A DNA stretch of 64,000 nucleotides, from positions 15,965 through 79,964 of the forward strand of contig JAUXAX010000006.1 in the NCBI GenBank assembly GCA_030619685.1, written 5' to 3'. A program made the position numbers and the translations under genes. Positions 26,394-35,100 of the stretch are shown here, piece after piece. This stretch comes from Dehalococcoidia bacterium (lineage in GTDB: Bacteria; Chloroflexota; Dehalococcoidia; SZUA-161). Positions within the stretch are counted from its first letter, which is position 1; every line of letters starts with the position of its first letter. Below the pieces are notes generated by a model that did not search any database, was not told the DNA's origin, and was given only the letters and a program-made list of their open reading frames with translations.

Positions 26394-27805
26394 GTTTCGT
26401 CAGGTGCCAGCTGATAGTTCTTTGCCTCTTTGACATAGAGGTCCAGGAACCCCCGAGCCTTTTCCTTGGAGAACAGGGCCGGTCTGTAAGTGAGGCAGAT
26501 CGCTAGGTTCTTGTTGTATTCACATGCAGCGAGGCTCAAACCCATCGGAGATACCACGGGTGCCAACCCAGCAACAAGAGCGATCCTGGAGGTGCCGATG
26601 CTCGTCACAGCTGGTTCCTCGGAGCCCGCTTTTGGCCAGATCAAACCGACGTTGGTGAAGACAATGCTATCGATATAGGTTTGAGTGACTATCAAGAACC
26701 TGCACCCTGCCTTCATAAGCGGCAGCGGGAGACGAGAGCAGAAATAGAAGAAATAGATGAGCGAGCAAGCCATTCTATCCTTGGTCGCTCGGATGCCGTA
26801 TGATCTTACTCTTCTTAGAAGCTCTGTGGGAGCAGCCCTATCCGCAGGTGTGGTCGATGGAGAGATCCAGGAAGCCTGATTTGAAACGACGCGCCGAAAC
26901 ACCTTCGGACTGACATTAACCGGAACCATTATGCGTATCCTCTTGCTGGGTTTGCCATGCATGCTATTCCACTTCTCCACGGCTCTGTAGCATGCCGACA
27001 GGAGAATATCGTGTAGTTCAACACCGACTGATCCCGCTCTGGACTGGATCTCTTCCAGCTCCCGTGCGCCTATGGCCTCAAGATGGAAGTGCAATTCTCT
27101 TGAGTTCCCTGACTTGTCGTGGAAAACGCGTGTTGGTGGACGTAAGGCGGCTATGACAAACCGATGGAATAGAGACGAGATCATCTTGAGGTAGTAGCGC
27201 GGCACTCTGCGCCGTTGGCTGTTGGCGAATTCCAGCAACTCGTCGCCTTTATGAGATGAGCGTATATCCTCGCCTGATTCCGAGTCGTCAGGAACCGTCC
27301 CGTTGTAACTATCGATGACGTGCCTGATGAATAGAGTCACGCGCAATCCGTCCGCTGCAGAGTGATGGAAGGCGAAAACGAGCCAAGATTCAGCCTCGTT
27401 CCTTTTGAGAAGAAGGGCCCGAACTGGGAATCCCGTTCTGATATCCATGGGCTCGTTCATCCATTGGCAGATATATCTTTCACAGTCTGCGTCCTGGAGT
27501 TCCGTCAAGTCTTGGACGGTCAACACCCCGCCTCTGAGATCGTCTTGTATTTCGCGAAGGGTTCTCAACCATCTTCTCTGCAGAATCGTTCTCATGACAG
27601 GATGGGCTTCCTGGGCAGATTCTATTCCCCGACTCAATCTGGCCGGCTCCACTCCCCCTTCGAGTCTTAGAATTGCGTGGATTCGCATGGTCTCGCCTAT
27701 TCCATCAAGAGCTAGCAAGCATTTGTCAACGCAATTCAGAGGTATTAATCTGCGGCTTCTACTCGCATTCCTTCCCCTAGATTGAACCCGGTGGAAGCTG
27801 GTCAT
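26390..27805 (-). CDS. condensation-domain (PapA/WS-DGAT-like) acyltransferase
   Basis: A 471-residue protein of the chloramphenicol-acetyltransferase/condensation superfamily. The catalytic HHxxxDG motif is FHHSAADGLR near residue 165, and the second half keeps the pattern of the DFGWG-like region only weakly. Members join acyl chains to alcohols or amines (NRPS condensation, PapA, wax ester synthase). No NRPS or carrier-protein domains are nearby, so it probably acts as a free-standing acyltransferase. A hydrophobic stretch (SLIYFFYFCSRLPLPLM) could sit at a membrane surface. It is the first gene of a two-gene unit with the DUF362 protein. Basic N-terminal residues SRGRNASRSRR are unusual. 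Confidence 0.75.
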   Translation of the reverse strand: MTSFHRVQSRGRNASRSRRLIPLNCVDKCLLALDGIGETMRIHAILRLEGGVEPARLSRGIESAQEAHPVMRTILQRRWLRTLREIQDDLRGGVLTVQDLTELQDADCERYICQWMNEPMDIRTGFPVRALLLKRNEAESWLVFAFHHSAADGLRVTLFIRHVIDSYNGTVPDDSESGEDIRSSHKGDELLEFANSQRRRVPRYYLKMISSLFHRFVIAALRPPTRVFHDKSGNSRELHFHLEAIGARELEEIQSRAGSVGVELHDILLSACYRAVEKWNSMHGKPSKRIRIMVPVNVSPKVFRRVVSNQASWISPSTTPADRAAPTELLRRVRSYGIRATKDRMACSLIYFFYFCSRLPLPLMKAGCRFLIVTQTYIDSIVFTNVGLIWPKAGSEEPAVTSIGTSRIALVAGLAPVVSPMGLSLAACEYNKNLAICLTYRPALFSKEKARGFLDLYVKEAKNYQLAPDET

Positions 27806-28453
27806 TGTGACTCTCCGCGGTATTATCAGCCTACCCTGCCGTTTCAGAGAAGCTGTTCACCGCACCCGTGTTAGAACTCGTTAGTCTCAATTCTATCGAT
27901 CCGGCCTTCTAGCAGATTGTCGTCATCTCCTGCAATCATCTCGTTGTAGTTCATCCTGGGAGGCACATCGTAATCGATAGTATTGTGCTTGTCAACTCAA
28001 TGTGTGCAGCGGCCGCGTAGAACTGAGCACGATGACGGAAAGGAGAATAGGCTACTCCAACCAGGGAGACCGCGATTAGAACCTGGTTTGCGGCCTTATG
28101 TATCTGGAGAGGACTGGAGAAGCCATTTCACCCCTTTAGCCACTATATAGATTCCTCTTTGATTAGTTTTGAATTCTAACGGCTCCAAGTTTGTAGAATC
28201 CTCCCACCCCAGTTGCGGTGTTGGACTTATTGTGAACAAACAAAAGAGAAACATGATAGGAGCCTCCATCTAAATCCAATCTAATATGTATTAGACCCAT
28301 TACGCATTTAGTAGCCGCAAAATGAAGAGGATGGTACCGACTATCCTTACGAAATGGCTATCGCATTTGGTACCAAAGTGCTATTGGCGGGTAGTGTCAG
28401 TCTGACTATACTTCGATACGTAGACGAATCACTCAAAGGAGGGCATGACTACT
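27806..28453. other. intergenic stretch upstream of DivIVA-like gene
   Basis: About 650 bases between the divergent condensation-domain gene and the first DivIVA-like gene. No ORF or RNA gene is supported. From about 28343 to the start codon it is similar to the sequence upstream of the second DivIVA-like gene, so this part is a duplicated promoter/leader. The rest looks like island DNA without coding content. Confidence 0.5.
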
Positions 28454-29467
28454 ATGTCAAAAGTGGATGGTAAAGCAATAGAAATATGCGGGCAGCAATT
28501 CAGGATAGTAAAAAACGGCCTGGATGAAGCCGAAGTATCGTCTTTCATTAGCGGTCTGATTGACCAGAATAAGCAGTTCACTGACAAACTGGATAACCTG
28601 GACCCCCTGATGCAGTTTGCAGAAAGAATGGTAGCCGAAGCGGGGAGTCTCGCGGAGGGTATCAAGACAGAGGGAGACAAAAGAGCTAATGAGAAGACTG
28701 CCTCTATTATTGCTGAAGCGGAGGACGAAGCCAAAGGAGATGCTGAGAGAATAATTGGAGAGGCGAAGGAGAGGGCCGAAGTAGAGAAACAGCGTATCCA
28801 TGAAGAGGCCGAGCATCTGGGCATAGCAGCCAGGAAAACGATAGAACGTGAGATAAGAGAGAAATTTGGAAGGGTCTGTGAGGAAGTCTTCTCGGAATCT
28901 GATTACACCGAGAGGAGTGTGGCTATATCAACGGAAGACGAAAGTGAGACCCCTCTAGAATCAGAGTTTCAAGCTGCTCCAGTTGATGAGGCAGCGGCGT
29001 TTACAGCAGAAACTGAAGACCTTCTTGCCTCAGCCCGGGAAGAGGAGAGCAAAGAATCTGAAGATGATCAAGATAGGCATGAAGAAACACCGGCTGATGA
29101 ACTACAGGACCAATTGCCATCTGCTCAGCAAGAAGAGGGCCAAGAAGAGGGTCACACTCTCTACCAAGGCGCTGTAGAATTAAGGATTCCACCTCCCGTT
29201 AGTCTGCAAGGATTAATGAGGATACACAGAAAATTGAAAAAATATCCTGAAATCGAAGTCATGGATGCCAAAGGATCGGTGGAGGAAGGCACTAACATCG
29301 ACCTCCATTTGCATACAGGCGTCCCGCTTATACAAATCCTTGAGTCGTTCGATGAGGTGAAGAAAGCATCGGATCTTGGAGAAAATGATGATAGGCTTTC
29401 TGGCCATTTGATGGCAGATAAACAGCCTGTCAGGACAATTGAGCTGGCGGTAAAACAGGTAAACTAA
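28454..29467 (+). CDS. DivIVA-like coiled-coil protein, copy 1
   Basis: A 337-residue cytoplasmic protein. The N-terminal 55 residues (GQQFRIVKNGLDEAEVSSFI, LIDQNKQF) match the start of DivIVA-type proteins, which bind curved membranes or polar scaffolds. A long Ala/Glu/Lys coiled coil follows (EAEDEAKGDAERIIGEAKER), then an acidic linker rich in Glu and Asp, and a compact C-terminal domain (YQGAVELRIPPPVSLQGLMR, IDLHLHTGVPLIQILESF). I start at the ATG at 28454, because the equivalent ATG is the only one kept in copy 2; an ATG nine bases earlier lies too near GGAGG. It is a tandem duplicate of the next gene. Confidence 0.78.
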   Translation: MSKVDGKAIEICGQQFRIVKNGLDEAEVSSFISGLIDQNKQFTDKLDNLDPLMQFAERMVAEAGSLAEGIKTEGDKRANEKTASIIAEAEDEAKGDAERIIGEAKERAEVEKQRIHEEAEHLGIAARKTIEREIREKFGRVCEEVFSESDYTERSVAISTEDESETPLESEFQAAPVDEAAAFTAETEDLLASAREEESKESEDDQDRHEETPADELQDQLPSAQQEEGQEEGHTLYQGAVELRIPPPVSLQGLMRIHRKLKKYPEIEVMDAKGSVEEGTNIDLHLHTGVPLIQILESFDEVKKASDLGENDDRLSGHLMADKQPVRTIELAVKQVN

Positions 29468-29581
29468 TTGGCTTTGAGTCTCCTCTGGAATATTGAAGTA
29501 CCAAGGCATCTCTACCGTTTTATGAAGCACTGCATATGCCAAGCTCACCAAATTCTACGCGTTAAAACACTATAGCGATTG

Positions 29582-30684
29582 TCATTACGAAATGGCTATT
29601 GCGATCGGTACCAAAGTGCTATTGGCGAGCAGTCTCTTCTTGGCTATACTTTCATACGTAGACGGATTACCCAAAGGAGGGTACAGCTACTATGTCAAAA
29701 GCGGATGGTAAAGTAATAGAAGTATGCGGGCAGCAATTCGGGGTAGTAAAAAACGGCCTGGATGAAGCCGAAGTATTGTCTTTCGTTAGCAGTCTGATTA
29801 ACCAGAATAAGCAGCTTACTGACAAACTGGATAACCTGGATTCCCTCATGGAGTTTGCACAAAGGACAGTTGTCGAAGCTACCAAAGAAGCGAAGAATCT
29901 AGAGATAGAAATGGAGCAGGAAGCTAACGCGAAGGCTGCCTCCATTATTGCTGAAGCGAAGGAAAGGGCTGAAGCAGAAGCTGACAAGACAATCGCTGAA
30001 GCGAGGGAGAAGGCTGAAACAGAGAAACAGCGTATCCGTGAAGAGGCCGAGCATTTTCGTGTGACAACTACAAAAAGAGTAGAGCGTGGCATAAGAGAGA
30101 GATTTGAAAAGGTCTGTGAGGAAGTCTTCTCGGAATCTGATTACACCGGGGAAACTACGGCTATATCAACGGAAGACGAAAGCGAGACCCCTGTAGAATC
30201 AGAGTTTCAAGCTGCTCCAGTCGATGAAGTAGAGGCGTTTACAGCAGAAACTGGGGACCTTCTTGCCTTAGCCCAGGAAGAGGAGAGTAAAGAATCTGAG
30301 GATGATCAAGATAGGCATGCGGAAACGACGGCTGATGAACTACAGGCCCAATTACCATCTGCTGAGCAAGAAGAGGGTCACACTCTCTACCAAGGCGATG
30401 TAGAACTGAGGATTTTATCTCCCTTTGCATTGGCTCGTGTGCTGCAACTACATAGGCAATTGAAGGAAGACCCACAGATTGAAGTCAAGAGTTTTGCAGT
30501 CTCGGCAAATGAAGGGGTTAGAGTCGAACTCCATTTGTCTACAAGCATCCCGCTGCTGCGAATACTTGGGGCCCTCGATGAGGTGAAGAACGTCTCGGCT
30601 CTAGGAGAAGATGATGAGGAGCATCTTGCCCGTCTGAGAGGAGATGAAGCACCCGTCAGGATAATTGAGCTGACGGTAGACTAA
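29582..30684 (+). repeat. second copy of a tandem gene-plus-leader duplication
   Basis: The unit 28343-29467 and the unit 29582-30684 are similar from a shared upstream segment (TACGAAATGGCTAT, GGTACCAAAGTGCTATTGGC) through the whole coding frame. The copies differ by many substitutions and several indels, so the duplication is not recent. Confidence 0.75.
29692..30684 (+). CDS. DivIVA-like coiled-coil protein, copy 2
   Basis: A 330-residue paralogue of the preceding gene with the same order: DivIVA-like head (GQQFGVVKNGLDEAEVLSFV), Ala/Glu coiled coil (AEAKERAEAEADKTIAEARE), acidic linker, and C-terminal domain (YQGDVELRILSPFALARVLQ). The head and the start of the linker (SESDYTGETTAISTEDESET) are best conserved; the coiled coil and C-terminal domain have diverged. 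AAAGGAGG lies 11 bases before the ATG. Two adjacent copies could form heteromers. Position in a mobile island suggests a cell-envelope or pole-linked role that is not essential, which is inference. Confidence 0.77.
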   Translation: MSKADGKVIEVCGQQFGVVKNGLDEAEVLSFVSSLINQNKQLTDKLDNLDSLMEFAQRTVVEATKEAKNLEIEMEQEANAKAASIIAEAKERAEAEADKTIAEAREKAETEKQRIREEAEHFRVTTTKRVERGIRERFEKVCEEVFSESDYTGETTAISTEDESETPVESEFQAAPVDEVEAFTAETGDLLALAQEEESKESEDDQDRHAETTADELQAQLPSAEQEEGHTLYQGDVELRILSPFALARVLQLHRQLKEDPQIEVKSFAVSANEGVRVELHLSTSIPLLRILGALDEVKNVSALGEDDEEHLARLRGDEAPVRIIELTVD

Positions 30685-31533
30685 GTAAACCACTGACATG
30701 TCGTCCTGCCAAGGGAAAATGGCAATTATATCCACAAGCATTCTTCAACGTGTCGATGTCAAAACACCAGTCTAGTGCCATAATTACTTTCCCCTCATCC
30801 CATTAATACATGGGAACTGCAACAGCTAAGCGCAACCTTTCAGTACCCTCGTCAACCGCTGAAGTTAGTAGCGCCTTCATGTTAACCGTGTAGATTTGAC
30901 CCCATTCGATATCTAAACAAGAACGAGTTAGTGTACCACCGTCGGGTAGCGGTGCCGGCTGCCGTGGTGTCCTCTTTCTCTTAGGTCAGAAACGTCCACG
31001 GTTCGTCAACGATATGAATGGATTGATGCCGGCTTTTTTACCGGTTCTAACCCCGCTGAAACACCGGTCTTGACATACATTGAACAGGTTCCTATCAAAC
31101 CTGTGGTCACCGTTCAACATGCCAGTGCATATCTATTCTACCCCGGCGCATGTAGAATAGATCGATACCCCGACAGCCAGAATTGACCCGAGTAATCATA
31201 CAATACCGGATGGGGATGGCTGTGTTAGTCTTACAACTGCCTACGACCGCGGACGCAGGCCACTCCCGAGCGAAATACGCAAACTGCCCTCAATCTGTTA
31301 CCAGAGTCCTATCACTTAGTGTTCTCGAAAAAAATCGGAGGTGAAGTCAAGCAACATGAGGAAAAGTCATCTTGACCGGCAGAATAAAGTACACTACGAT
31401 TGAGGCACGATACTATAGTCCCGGTACGTTAGTTTGGTCCACCAGAGCAATTTGGGAGATACGTTCAAAGGCAAAGCCACCAAGTAAGAGGTCGTAACAC
31501 TATCAATGCCAATAGCCTCCGAGGAAGTACACG
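30685..31533. other. long intergenic stretch with inverted repeats
   Basis: About 850 bases without a supported gene. It contains a perfect 11-base inverted repeat (ATCTATTCTAC at 31131-31141, GTAGAATAGAT at 31152-31162), a smaller one (ACAGGTT at 31084-31090, AACCTGT at 31098-31104), and from 31335 to 31435 a segment similar to one upstream of pilT (34811-34912). A 15-codon open frame (31356-31403) lies in that segment with GGAGG before it. Confidence 0.5.
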
Positions 31534-31869
31534 ATGAAAGCGACAATCAGTGACTTCGAATCAAAAGAAGGCATCCTGTGGGAAGGCGAGGCCCTAAGTG
31601 CTAGTTGGGGTGACGGCAAGGGTGAGTTCGTGATTTGTGGGGATGCGGACGATCAAGCGTTGAATGCTGTCGTCACAAGCATAGAGGAGAAGCAGAGACT
31701 TACAATTGGAATTGAGGACCCAGAATTGACTCAGGTAGTATGGCGGGGTCACGTGGGTAGTGCAAAATTCGATGCGTCAGGATCAGAGCAGGTGGTATGC
31801 AGTTTGACAATGGCACTGGACGATTGGTTCGGCATATTCCCCCGGTTTAGCAGTTTCTACTTCTGTTAG
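31534..31869 (+). CDS. hypothetical protein, 111 aa
   Basis: A 111-residue soluble protein, beta-rich by pattern (ILWEGEALSASWGDGKGEFV, VVTSIEEKQRLTIGIEDPEL, VVCSLTMALDDWFGIFP). GAGGAAG lies seven bases before the ATG, so translation is likely. No family is recognised. It is the last gene before the tRNA-Val remnant at 32105 and its upstream region is similar to the one before pilT, so the two genes may share a type of control. Function unknown. Confidence 0.55.
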   Translation: MKATISDFESKEGILWEGEALSASWGDGKGEFVICGDADDQALNAVVTSIEEKQRLTIGIEDPELTQVVWRGHVGSAKFDASGSEQVVCSLTMALDDWFGIFPRFSSFYFC

Positions 31870-32104
31870 GTTGACAGGCGAAACATAACGTGACCTTTGC
31901 GGCACAAGCAGGTCTTCGCAGAAGCGCGTTAGAAACATTTCCTCCTTGACAAAGATGTAATCCTCTTTCATATGTTGACTCTTGCCACTCACTAGCTTCG
32001 TACCGTAAGAGGTGCATACTCAATCACAAGTCACCATTCGCTTGAATAGACTACCAATGTCGAGCTAGAGGGGTTTAGTTTCCACATAATACATAGGGCG
32101 TCAC

Positions 32105-32150
32105 TTTTACACACAGAAGGTCGTAGGTTCGAGTCCTACATCGCCCACCA
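32105..32150 (+). repeat. tRNA-Val 3'-half remnant (putative att site)
   Basis: The sequence copies the anticodon loop to CCA end of tRNA-Val(TAC): TTTTACACACAGAA is identical to 24919-24932, and the T-arm keeps pairing although both sides have changed (GTAGG/CCTAC instead of GCAGG/CCTGC). The 5' half of the tRNA is absent, so it is not a working gene. Paired changes suggest it came from a related tRNA, as expected for an integrated element's att site. Confidence 0.75.
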
Positions 32151-32189
32151 CGTTTTGAAGCCAAAATGCCCCCGGGTTGGCCAACCGAT

Positions 32190-32286
32190 TCGCTAACATT
32201 AAGCTAACGTACTGGATACAACAGGGCGACACCAGGCGGACAAAAGGGCCGGTGTCGCCCTTGGTTTTGGCTTCAAGAATGGACTA
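32190..32286. repeat. island repeat, copy A
   Basis: About 97 bases, 40 bases after the tRNA-Val remnant. It starts with a paired CGCTAACATTAAGCTAACG segment, then a hairpin with a 10-base perfect stem (GGGCGACACC at 32224-32233, GGTGTCGCCC at 32251-32260), and ends CTTCAAGAATGGACTAGG. The hairpin is 24 bases beyond the serpin stop on the minus strand and may end its transcript. Confidence 0.75.
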
Positions 32287-33555
32287 GGCACTTGGGTTCA
32301 TGACCCGCCCAACGAATAGGATGGCGCCTGTCTCGATGTCTCGGATGAGGAAGACAAAGGGACGATCAATGGTGACCTCAACCGGCTGCTCCGGCATCGC
32401 CGTCAGATCCATCACCACCGCAGTGGCGGCAGCGGCTTCTGTACCTGCTTCGTCCACGGAAACGAACGCCTTGTGCAGCACCGCTCCAATGAACAGGTCG
32501 CGGCTACCGGTCATGCCCGAGAAGTCCGCTGCTCCAGAGAAGGCGACTGGCATACCCATCGCAGCAAGGGTCTTGGCCAGACTGAATTCCGATTCGAATT
32601 CGAATTTGGGCATGGTCAGAGCGACCTGCCTGTATGCCAGGTCCTTCGTGATGGTATCCACGAGGCCAGCGTCCAGCGAGTCCTCAAACGCCTCAAACTG
32701 ACCCGTCTCGGGAAGCAGGATCACCATCGATAGTTCGCTGCCGTCGTATGGCAATTCCACAGCCTGATACCCTTCGCCCTCTGCATAACCAAAGGACTCG
32801 GTCTGCATCATCATTGGCACAGTGACCTCGCCGCCGTCAAGCAGATGGAAAGTGCCATCGGTTGTCATGTCCTCGCTGAAGGGGTTCAGCCAAGCCGCAT
32901 TGAAGTAGATGGCGTTGGTGAGAACTAGGCGTGTCATTGCGTCTATTACTCCTGGCGGAATCAGGTCTTCGATCCTGCCCTCCGTCTGATCGCTGACCCA
33001 GTCGTTGATGGTGATGCGGGACTCCTCCGCTGCTTTGATGAAGTCGAGCAGTCTCAGCCCGGCACCGTAGTTCTCCGCCAGGACGTCGAGGAATTCGGCG
33101 AGGAACTCATAATCCTCCTGTCCCCAGATTGCATTGACGATGTTCAGCCGGAAGCCCTCTTCATCTTTGCCCTCAGCGCCTTCACCGCGACTGGCGAGTT
33201 CCAGGTCCAGAGCGTTGAATGCGGGGTGTAGACGTTCCTGGGTGAGGATGAAGTGGAGGGTCTCCGCCATCTGCTGTTCGGTTTCACCGCGAGCACCGGC
33301 GTATGTCATTGCCAGCGCCAGGGAGATGCTGTAAGGAGAGTAGAATAAGTTTCCCTCCCGCTCGCTGAGGGCCTGGTAGAGGTCGAAGGTGAACGCACTG
33401 TTTCCATCGACCAGATCTATTAGATCCGAGGCAGCGACGTCGGGTGAAGTCACTCTGTCCTTTTCCGACAGTGCCATACTGATCCTCACTCCTTCTCCAC
33501 AACCAGCCACACTAAGCAGCAACGTAACGACCAATACACTCAAGAGCAGCCTTTT
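32284..33555 (-). CDS. serpin-family protease inhibitor, lipoprotein
   Basis: A 423-residue serpin of full length. The N-terminal signal ends in a lipobox VAGC with C20, so the protein should be anchored outside the membrane. Serpin landmarks: FYSPYSISLALAMTYAGARG, LVLTNAIYFNAAWLNPF, ELPYDGSELSMVILLP and the C-terminal RPFVFLIRDIETGAILFVGR. The reactive-centre hinge EAGTEAAAATAVVM has the small residues of an inhibitory serpin; P1 is near the DLTAM segment, so a chymotrypsin- or elastase-like target is possible. GGAGGTGACAATC precedes the ATG at 33555, which I prefer over one 14 codons earlier. It lies between repeat copies A and B. Confidence 0.92.
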   Translation of the reverse strand, partial: KRLLLSVLVVTLLLSVAGCGEGVRISMALSEKDRVTSPDVAASDLIDLVDGNSAFTFDLYQALSEREGNLFYSPYSISLALAMTYAGARGETEQQMAETLHFILTQERLHPAFNALDLELASRGEGAEGKDEEGFRLNIVNAIWGQEDYEFLAEFLDVLAENYGAGLRLLDFIKAAEESRITINDWVSDQTEGRIEDLIPPGVIDAMTRLVLTNAIYFNAAWLNPFSEDMTTDGTFHLLDGGEVTVPMMMQTESFGYAEGEGYQAVELPYDGSELSMVILLPETGQFEAFEDSLDAGLVDTITKDLAYRQVALTMPKFEFESEFSLAKTLAAMGMPVAFSGAADFSGMTGSRDLFIGAVLHKAFVSVDEAGTEAAAATAVVMDLTAMPEQPVEVTIDRPFVFLIRDIETGAILFVGRVMNPSA

Positions 33556-33730
33556 CATGATTGTCACCTCCGGTTCCTGTTCTGAGCGGGCCTGCAATCC
33601 CCCTCACTGTATTATAGACGGATTTAGTGCCTGTAAGGTTCCCCCTGTCGTCCTGGGGAAAAGGGCGGGGCTTCCGCGAGATCTCGTAATTGCAACCCAA
33701 CACCATCGGTAAGTCGAATTGCCAGGAGGC

Positions 33731-33831
33731 TTCTGCTAACATTTTGCTAAAGGCACTGGACACAATAGGGCGACACCAGACGGACAAAAAGGCCGGTGTC
33801 GCCCTTGATTGTAGCCTCAAAACTGGACTGG
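33731..33831. repeat. island repeat, copy B
   Basis: About 101 bases with the same order as copy A: TGCTAACATTTTGCTAA, then the same 10-base hairpin stem (33768-33777 and 33795-33804), then CTCAAAACTGGACTGG. Orientation is the same as copies A and C. It lies 176 bases upstream of the serpin start. Confidence 0.75.
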
Positions 33832-34102
33832 TTCAACACACGAAAACATGGGCTAACATATGATTCGTCGGTCTTTGGAACTAAGGGTCGGGAATGGAGG
33901 TGAGCCTCCAGAAAGCCTGCGGAGCTTCTACCTATATCATCCTCGCAGAACCTCTTCTCCCATCGAGGCTGGCGCTCTGAGGACGATAGCCAAAAGAGAA
34001 GCGCTTCTTGCCACACTCTAGAGGAGCTATTCAGCAGCCCTTGCATTTGCAGCCCCGCAGGGTTATCCTGTGATTAGCCAAAATCAGCGGGGGGTGCAAG
34101 AA

Positions 34103-34498
34103 ATGGAGCCACTAGCAGAAATAGCCAAGCAACTACAAGAGTTTAGGCGTGAGAACTCCGAGCAACTCGAAGAGTTGAGGAGCGAGATTGCCGAGCTGAA
34201 GAAACAGCAGGGTGAGATACTGGCAGGATTACAGTCGGGAAAGCGTTTACGGCATCCTGCGGGCGGTGAAACGGTCCAGAAAGACAGAGGGCAACCTGCA
34301 ACGCTTGAGATGTACTGTTCGAAGTGCCTTGAGCTACGGCCCGTTGCGGGAACAAAACGGGTTGTGTTGCCGGATGGTAGCATGGCTATTCAGGGGCAGT
34401 GCGCGGTCTGTGGGACGAGGGCTTTCAGAATGACTTCGATGAGTGGGGTTCTGATAGGCGAAGCGGCTTCTGCTCGGGTAGGCCGCCAAGAGGAGTAG
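34103..34498 (+). CDS. coiled-coil protein with DUF5679-like zinc ribbon
   Basis: A 131-residue protein. Residues 1-50 form a coiled coil (EIAKQLQEFRRENSEQLEEL, then SEIAELKKQQ). The C-terminal part is a zinc ribbon with CSKC and CAVC pairs in the order YCSKCLELRPV, KRVVLPDGSMAIQGQCAVCG, FRM, which closely recalls DUF5679. GGGGGGTG lies seven bases before the ATG at 34103; an upstream ATG would add 11 residues and lacks a ribosome site. Function is unknown; zinc ribbons of this kind bind nucleic acid or other proteins. It lies between repeat copies B and C. Confidence 0.72.
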   Translation: MEPLAEIAKQLQEFRRENSEQLEELRSEIAELKKQQGEILAGLQSGKRLRHPAGGETVQKDRGQPATLEMYCSKCLELRPVAGTKRVVLPDGSMAIQGQCAVCGTRAFRMTSMSGVLIGEAASARVGRQEE

Positions 34499-35100
34499 GG
34501 GACAGAGCATCAAGGCCTCTTTCCACCAAGGGTTTTCGCTGACATTTGGCTAACGAACTCAGCGGCACTGGATAACGCCAGACGGACAAAAAAGGCCGTT
34601 TCAACCTCGATTCTAGCTTCAAGAATGGACTGGGCGGTACGAGAACACGCAGCGTAGCATGTAGGGTAAAGCACTCAGAATCCGTTGGACCTCGGTTCTT
34701 GCGGCGCAAATCCCCCCCCCTTGGCACACGATTTGCTAATCTTCTGGTGATCCAATGAACAAGTTGGATCGTTTTGGAGCGTCTCGGAATATAGTGAGTG
34801 CTCAGAAATCTGGGAGGAAGAGTAAAGGGATATGAAGAAACGCTATCTTGCCTTTTGCGAGGAGGCTCTCTACTATATTAATACAAGGACGATAGTTCTA
34901 GTACGGTAGTTTACCTCATAACCGTGCCAATGAGGCAAAAGCGCGGCGTCAGCCTCTTGAGATCGCGTTCCCGAACCGAAAGCTAGCCATGTGACACAAG
35001 CCACCAAAGCGCAAAGAATCGGTGAGGCTATGTAGGTTGCTGAAAGCGGGGGAAAGAACCAGCTTCGCTTCTCTTCGTCCCGGGAAGGTGGGTCTGTAGC
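34499..35100. other. intergenic stretch before pilT with repeat and leader
   Basis: About 600 bases holding repeat copy C (34535-34633), a C-rich run near 34710, and the segment 34811-34912 that is similar to 31335-31435. A 25-codon open frame (34832-34909, GGAGG upstream) lies in that segment. No larger gene or RNA family is recognised. The last 190 bases before pilT look able to fold but match no riboswitch I could verify. Confidence 0.5.
34535..34633. repeat. island repeat, copy C (degenerate)
   Basis: About 99 bases: CGCTGACATTTGGCTAACG at the left, GCCAGACGGACAAAAAAGGC in the middle and CTTCAAGAATGGACTGG at the right. The first hairpin arm is largely lost, so the stem no longer forms well. 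Same orientation as copies A and B. Confidence 0.65.

Noticed and set aside
32190..34633. Island repeats as integron attC sites
   Set aside because: The R' and R'' core-site motifs and the overall imperfect-palindrome layout of attC are missing, and no integron integrase is present.
34900..35100. Possible cyclic-di-GMP (GEMM) riboswitch before pilT
   Set aside because: GAGGCAAAA and GCGCAAAG words are present, but the conserved core and stems of GEMM-I do not line up, so I make no riboswitch call.
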